From Pontederia crassipes (lineage: Eukaryota > Streptophyta > Magnoliopsida > Commelinales > Pontederiaceae): a DNA stretch of 64,000 nucleotides. The position numbers were made by a program, and so were the translations under genes. The notes under the pieces were generated by a model. The model searched no databases and had not been told where the DNA came from. It was given only the letters and a program-made list of their open reading frames with translations. Below, in pieces: positions 60,435 through 64,000 of the stretch (positions are counted from its first letter, which is position 1; the number at the start of each line of letters is the position of its first letter). The stretch spans positions 3,707,501 through 3,771,500 of the forward strand of contig CM060195.1 in the NCBI GenBank assembly GCA_030549335.1. The letters are read 5' to 3'.

Positions 60435-62701
60435 TTGTGTTACATTTAGTCAAAGGTATTTTTGAGCACGGTGGATCAATTAAAAACATCAACAATACAC
60501 TCATTGTTCTTATACCAAAAGTAGAGTAGCCAACAACGATAGAGGAGTTTAAGTCGGTCAATTTGTGTAATGTAAACTACAAGATCATAACTAAGATATT
60601 GGCAGGCTTAGGACAATAATGTCGACTCTTATTTCTCCTTTTCAATCTAGTTTCATGCCAGGAAGAAGGATCCAAGAGAATATAGTGATTGTCCAGGAAT
60701 TAATTCACACCATGGGAAGAATGAAGGGGAAGAAGCAATTCATTTATTGATATTGAGAAAGCATACGACCGACTTAGTTAAAACTTTATCAATGACACAC
60801 TCCTGAAGGTGGGACTTCCTAACATCATGACAAGGCTAAAGATGGACTGCTCACCATGCCAGAGTATTTTGTGGAGTGGGACTCCAACAAGGAAGGTGGT
60901 CATGGGGAGAGGCATATGACAAGACTGCCTCATCGAAAGATTATCCCATTTAATTTTAGAGGAGGTGACAGTAGGTAGATGGAAGCCAATCAAAGTTGGT
61001 AGGGGAGGCATAGCCATTTCTCACTTACTTTTCGCTGACAATCTACTACTTTTTTGCGAAAGCCACTCCAAAACAAGCGCAATTGATAACATATACACTC
61101 GAAATATTTGGAGATGCAGTAGGCCAAAAAATAAGCATGCGCAAGTCATTGACATACTTTACCAAGTCGATATCCAACCACACCAGGAACGAGGTGATGC
61201 AGCTTTGAGTTTCAACATGCAACATCAACGGGAAAGTATCTAGGTGTTCCAATGATTCAAGGGAGGGCTAGGAGGACACAATATTAACACATTGTAGAGA
61301 GAATACACACTAGGACGAGCAGCTGAGCAACAACTACCCTATCCATGGCTGGTTGAACCACCCTTGCACAATCCGTGATCGAGGCCATGCCTGTCTACAC
61401 CATGCAGGTAACTCTACTACCGATGAGCATATGAGATGAAATGGAAAGAATAACTAGGAGCTTTCTCTGGGGACATAAGGAAGGCGAACGGAAAGTATAT
61501 GAAGTATACTGGTCTCAAGTGACACAACCCAAGGAGCACGAGGGACTTGGACTCAGGGAAATGAGGCTAACTAACACAGCTATGCTAGCGAGGTTTGGCT
61601 GGGGCTACATCGAACACCAAAGGATTTGTGGGCCCAAGAATTACTTCGGAAATACACTAATTGCACTCTCCCTAATTGCAAGCTCAAGGCTAACCCAAGA
61701 GACTCTCATGGAAGGCTATCACTAAAGCTTGGAACAGGGTAGCAACAATGGTGGACAAGGAAGTGATCTCAAGTAAACAAGCCTACTTCTGATAGGACAA
61801 GTGGATTCAAGACACAAATATACAAGACTATATGGTACAAGGGCCGATCACAAAGGAATTATATTAAGCAAGGGTGCGAGACTTATGGATAGAATCAATG
61901 GGGTGGAACTGGGATCTCCTAATGACAATGCTTAAGGAGCAAGGAAAAGAAAAAATATGTAGGGTACAACTTGAAGAAGCAGATGCGGACAGTAGAATCA
62001 TTGAGCACTTTCTCAGTTAGGTCAACTTATGCACTACTGGCTTAAGAATCATGGGGCAAAAAGGATAGAATATGGTCCTTGATATGGAGACGGACTAACC
62101 CAGAGGTTACGTAATTTCTTATGGTAAGATTAGGACAAATGTTGAAAGAAGCAAGAGATTCCTTGCCAACACTAGCTGTTGGTTGAGGAGACCATCATGC
62201 ACACACTAAGGGATTGTGTGAAGGTAAGAAAATTTTGGGCTACCATTTTACCTCAAGGAAGCTACCATTTTACCTCAAGGAAAGATAGAGGGTTTCTTTG
62301 ACCCACCAATGCAGGTGTGGTTGGAGCAAAATTTGGAGCAAAGAGAGTGCCGTGAGGGGGAGATCTCATGGGCGACAATCTTTGGCATCACATGCTGGCA
62401 AATTTGGAACAGGAGAAATGAGGAGGTGTTCCAACCATGGTCATCGTCATGCCCTTATCCTGTCAATGCCATTTACAAGTTAGCGGATATCACAGGAAAG
62501 AGGATCCAGACCACTATGGGTAGGATGAAAACCATAAGAGGGGAATTGGATCAAAATTAATGTTGATGGTGCCATCATGTATCAACGTGGCCCCATGGGA
62601 GTCAGAGGGGTGCTACGGGACAGCCAAGGCTCCTGGATTATTGGTTTCACCTTCATTACAGGACAAGGACTCCTAGTGGAGGCAAAACTTTGGGGCATCC
62701 T
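60435..62701 (+). mobile_element. L1-type LINE, 5'-truncated and decayed, with RNase H domain
   Basis: Reverse transcriptase pieces appear in order: INNTLIVLIPKVE and NYKIITKILAG near 60490-60610, then DIEKAYDRLS near 60750. RLSHLILEEVTVGRWKPIKVGRGGIAISHL leads to LLFADNLLLF near 61040, where FADD has become FADN. The zinc-binding reverse-transcriptase-associated region near 61441-61600 includes ITRSFLWG and KEHEGLGLREMRL. A plant-type RNase H near 62545-62700 reads WIKINVDGA and GVRGVLRDSQGSW. Many stops and frameshifts. The start is truncated, and the RNase H ends where an LTR-like sequence begins. Confidence 0.85.
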
Positions 62702-64000
62702 TGTAATGTCCTGGTGTTTTGAAAAAAAAAACATGTAAATACTTTTAAAAGAAGAGGCATTGTGGTCTTTTGGCAAAAGAAGGAAGAAAAAAAAGAACAA
62801 CCACCGTGGACAAAAAAGAGGAGAGAGAAGACCGCCTTCTTCTTCTCCCTTCGTTCCTCCCCCCAGTTGCTACAGTGCTCACGCGAAACCCCAGCCGCCC
62901 TTACTTCTAGTGCTCCGTTCTCTATCGTCCGGTCACCATTTTCGCGTATGAGGTGTCGTTGGAAAGAGGACAATGGAACGAACATTTTGACATGGAGTAG
63001 GTGAAGATCGGTCCATCGTAGATGATGCAATAAGCTTCGAATGTGAGGAAAGGGGGAAATTCGCTGGCGATCCATTCTGGCTCCAATTCGTGCCAATCTT
63101 TCTCTTGGTGAGTTGTGCATCATCCTCAGGTCGATTAGATTCATTTTAACCAATCTTGTAGATGGATGAGATTAGTGTTTTTCGGCAACACTTTTCCGGC
63201 GTCATTTTCGGCGAGCCAACGGGGGCTCCGACTAACCACACCACGACGTTATGGTAAGTGCTCACAAGAGGGAGAAATGTATTGTTGTCCATATGAAAAA
63301 TTAATCACAAATTACTTATAGGTTCATTAATTTTGGTTTTCGATCATCTTCCGATGTTGCCGATGATTCGTCCTAAGATTTTGTTGGTAAGGGAAAGAGA
63401 CATGTGCATATTATATTTAAATACAATTATGTGAACTGATTTTAAATAATAATGGGTGTGGCATTGGTTTCGAGAGTGTGGTTTCATTGTTGTAGTAAGG
63501 ATGATTGGTGGCCGAAACTATTTATAAGATTTAATTTTATAATTGATAAAAAAATTATAGGGTCTAATTTGAATTATTATATGCTTAATTGAACATGATA
63601 GGTGGATGTCCATTGAGGTTTGAATAGGGTGCTATTGGTTGACGATTTTTTTTACCCTATTGGTAAGCCTTCTAAAAATTTATAGTGATGATCGCTTTAT
63701 GAAAGTTAATTTATATGATAGTTATAATTCATTAATTATGAACTTAGGTAAGAAAATTATAAATTATACTTCTAGGCACCAAGACGTTAAAGGACTATTA
63801 TAGAGTGATTAATGAACTAAAAGACAAATGATACCTAAAAGTGATAAATATTTTTAATGATAAGTTTATATTTTTAAATAAGATTTAAATTAATGTAATA
63901 GGTATTTCTCTCCTTTAAGCGGATTCATATAGAAGTTAGTTGAGGTAGAAGTTAGGTATTTCTCTCCTTCAAGGTGAGATAACTTACCCCAAATAATATT
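62702..64000 (+). mobile_element. Probable LTR element start (G), running out of the window
   Basis: Begins TGTAATGTCCTGGTGTTTTG, a usual chromovirus-like LTR start, exactly where the LINE RNase H reading stops. It is followed by CT-rich and GC-rich leader-like sequence (62820-63250) and an AT-rich tail. No end, primer binding site or gag is seen before the window ends. A short direct repeat AGGTATTTCTCTCCTT occurs near 63901 and 63955. Orientation and extent are uncertain. Confidence 0.4.

Noticed and set aside
1-64000. tRNA or rRNA genes
   Set aside because: The TGGTATCAGAGC-like strings are retrotransposon primer binding sites next to LTR ends, not tRNA genes; no cloverleaf or rRNA sequence was seen.

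Overview
This window reads as nuclear DNA of a flowering plant, most likely a monocot. The evidence is: intron-containing plant genes, one of which shows a steep 5'-to-3' drop in GC (exon 1 of the mitoferrin gene is very GC-rich, exon 2 is not); a NAC transcription factor; and a dense nested load of plant transposon families (Tekay-type Ty3/gypsy, Tnt1/Tork-type copia, TRIM, L1-type LINE, hAT, MULE and PIF/Harbinger-like elements). The species cannot be named from the sequence.

Only two loci look like working protein genes. They sit head to head near 10 kb: a mitoferrin-type mitochondrial carrier on the minus strand (two exons, 6773-6979 and 9238-10011, 326 aa) and an intronless, divergent NAC gene on the plus strand (10927-12639, 570 aa). 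A second, nearly identical NAC copy (19295-20737) lies 8 kb downstream. It is broken: a Harbinger-like element sits in its leader, an extra A shifts its 3' frame, and a gypsy LTR begins where its homology to copy 1 stops. A 270-bp fossil at 33506-33777 joins NAC 3' flank directly to NAC 5' flank, as expected at a tandem-duplication junction. The locus was therefore probably a NAC tandem array that retrotransposons later pulled apart.

Region by region: 1-3.1 kb holds a tandem repeat and a MULE nested in a MULE. 5.4-6.2 kb is a decayed gypsy integrase. 6.6-12.9 kb is the gene island. 13.8-17.9 kb holds two hAT elements, each with an 8-bp target duplication, around a degenerate minisatellite. 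18.0-20.8 kb is NAC copy 2. 20.8-28.2 kb is a truncated chromovirus with 3.5-kb LTR. 28.2-31.2 kb is the LTR of a second family. 33.5-34.4 kb holds the NAC junction fossil and another hAT MITE. 35.1-43.7 kb is a structurally complete but coding-dead gypsy element with target duplication CGAAG. 45.5-49.3 kb is a copia element that has lost reverse transcriptase and RNase H. 50-59.9 kb is a decayed DEAD-box RNA helicase gene (RH18/Spb4/DDX55 type) whose last exon is split by a non-autonomous LTR element (TSD TATTC). That element in turn carries a gypsy LTR and a tandem TRIM array. 60.4-62.7 kb is a dead LINE, interrupted by an LTR-like sequence that runs out of the window.

I found no RNA gene, CRISPR array or organellar insertion. 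The most informative signals are about genome history: nested insertions with readable target duplications, a TRIM concatemer, a deletion-derived copia element, and the dismantled NAC array. Nothing here demands a new biochemical system.
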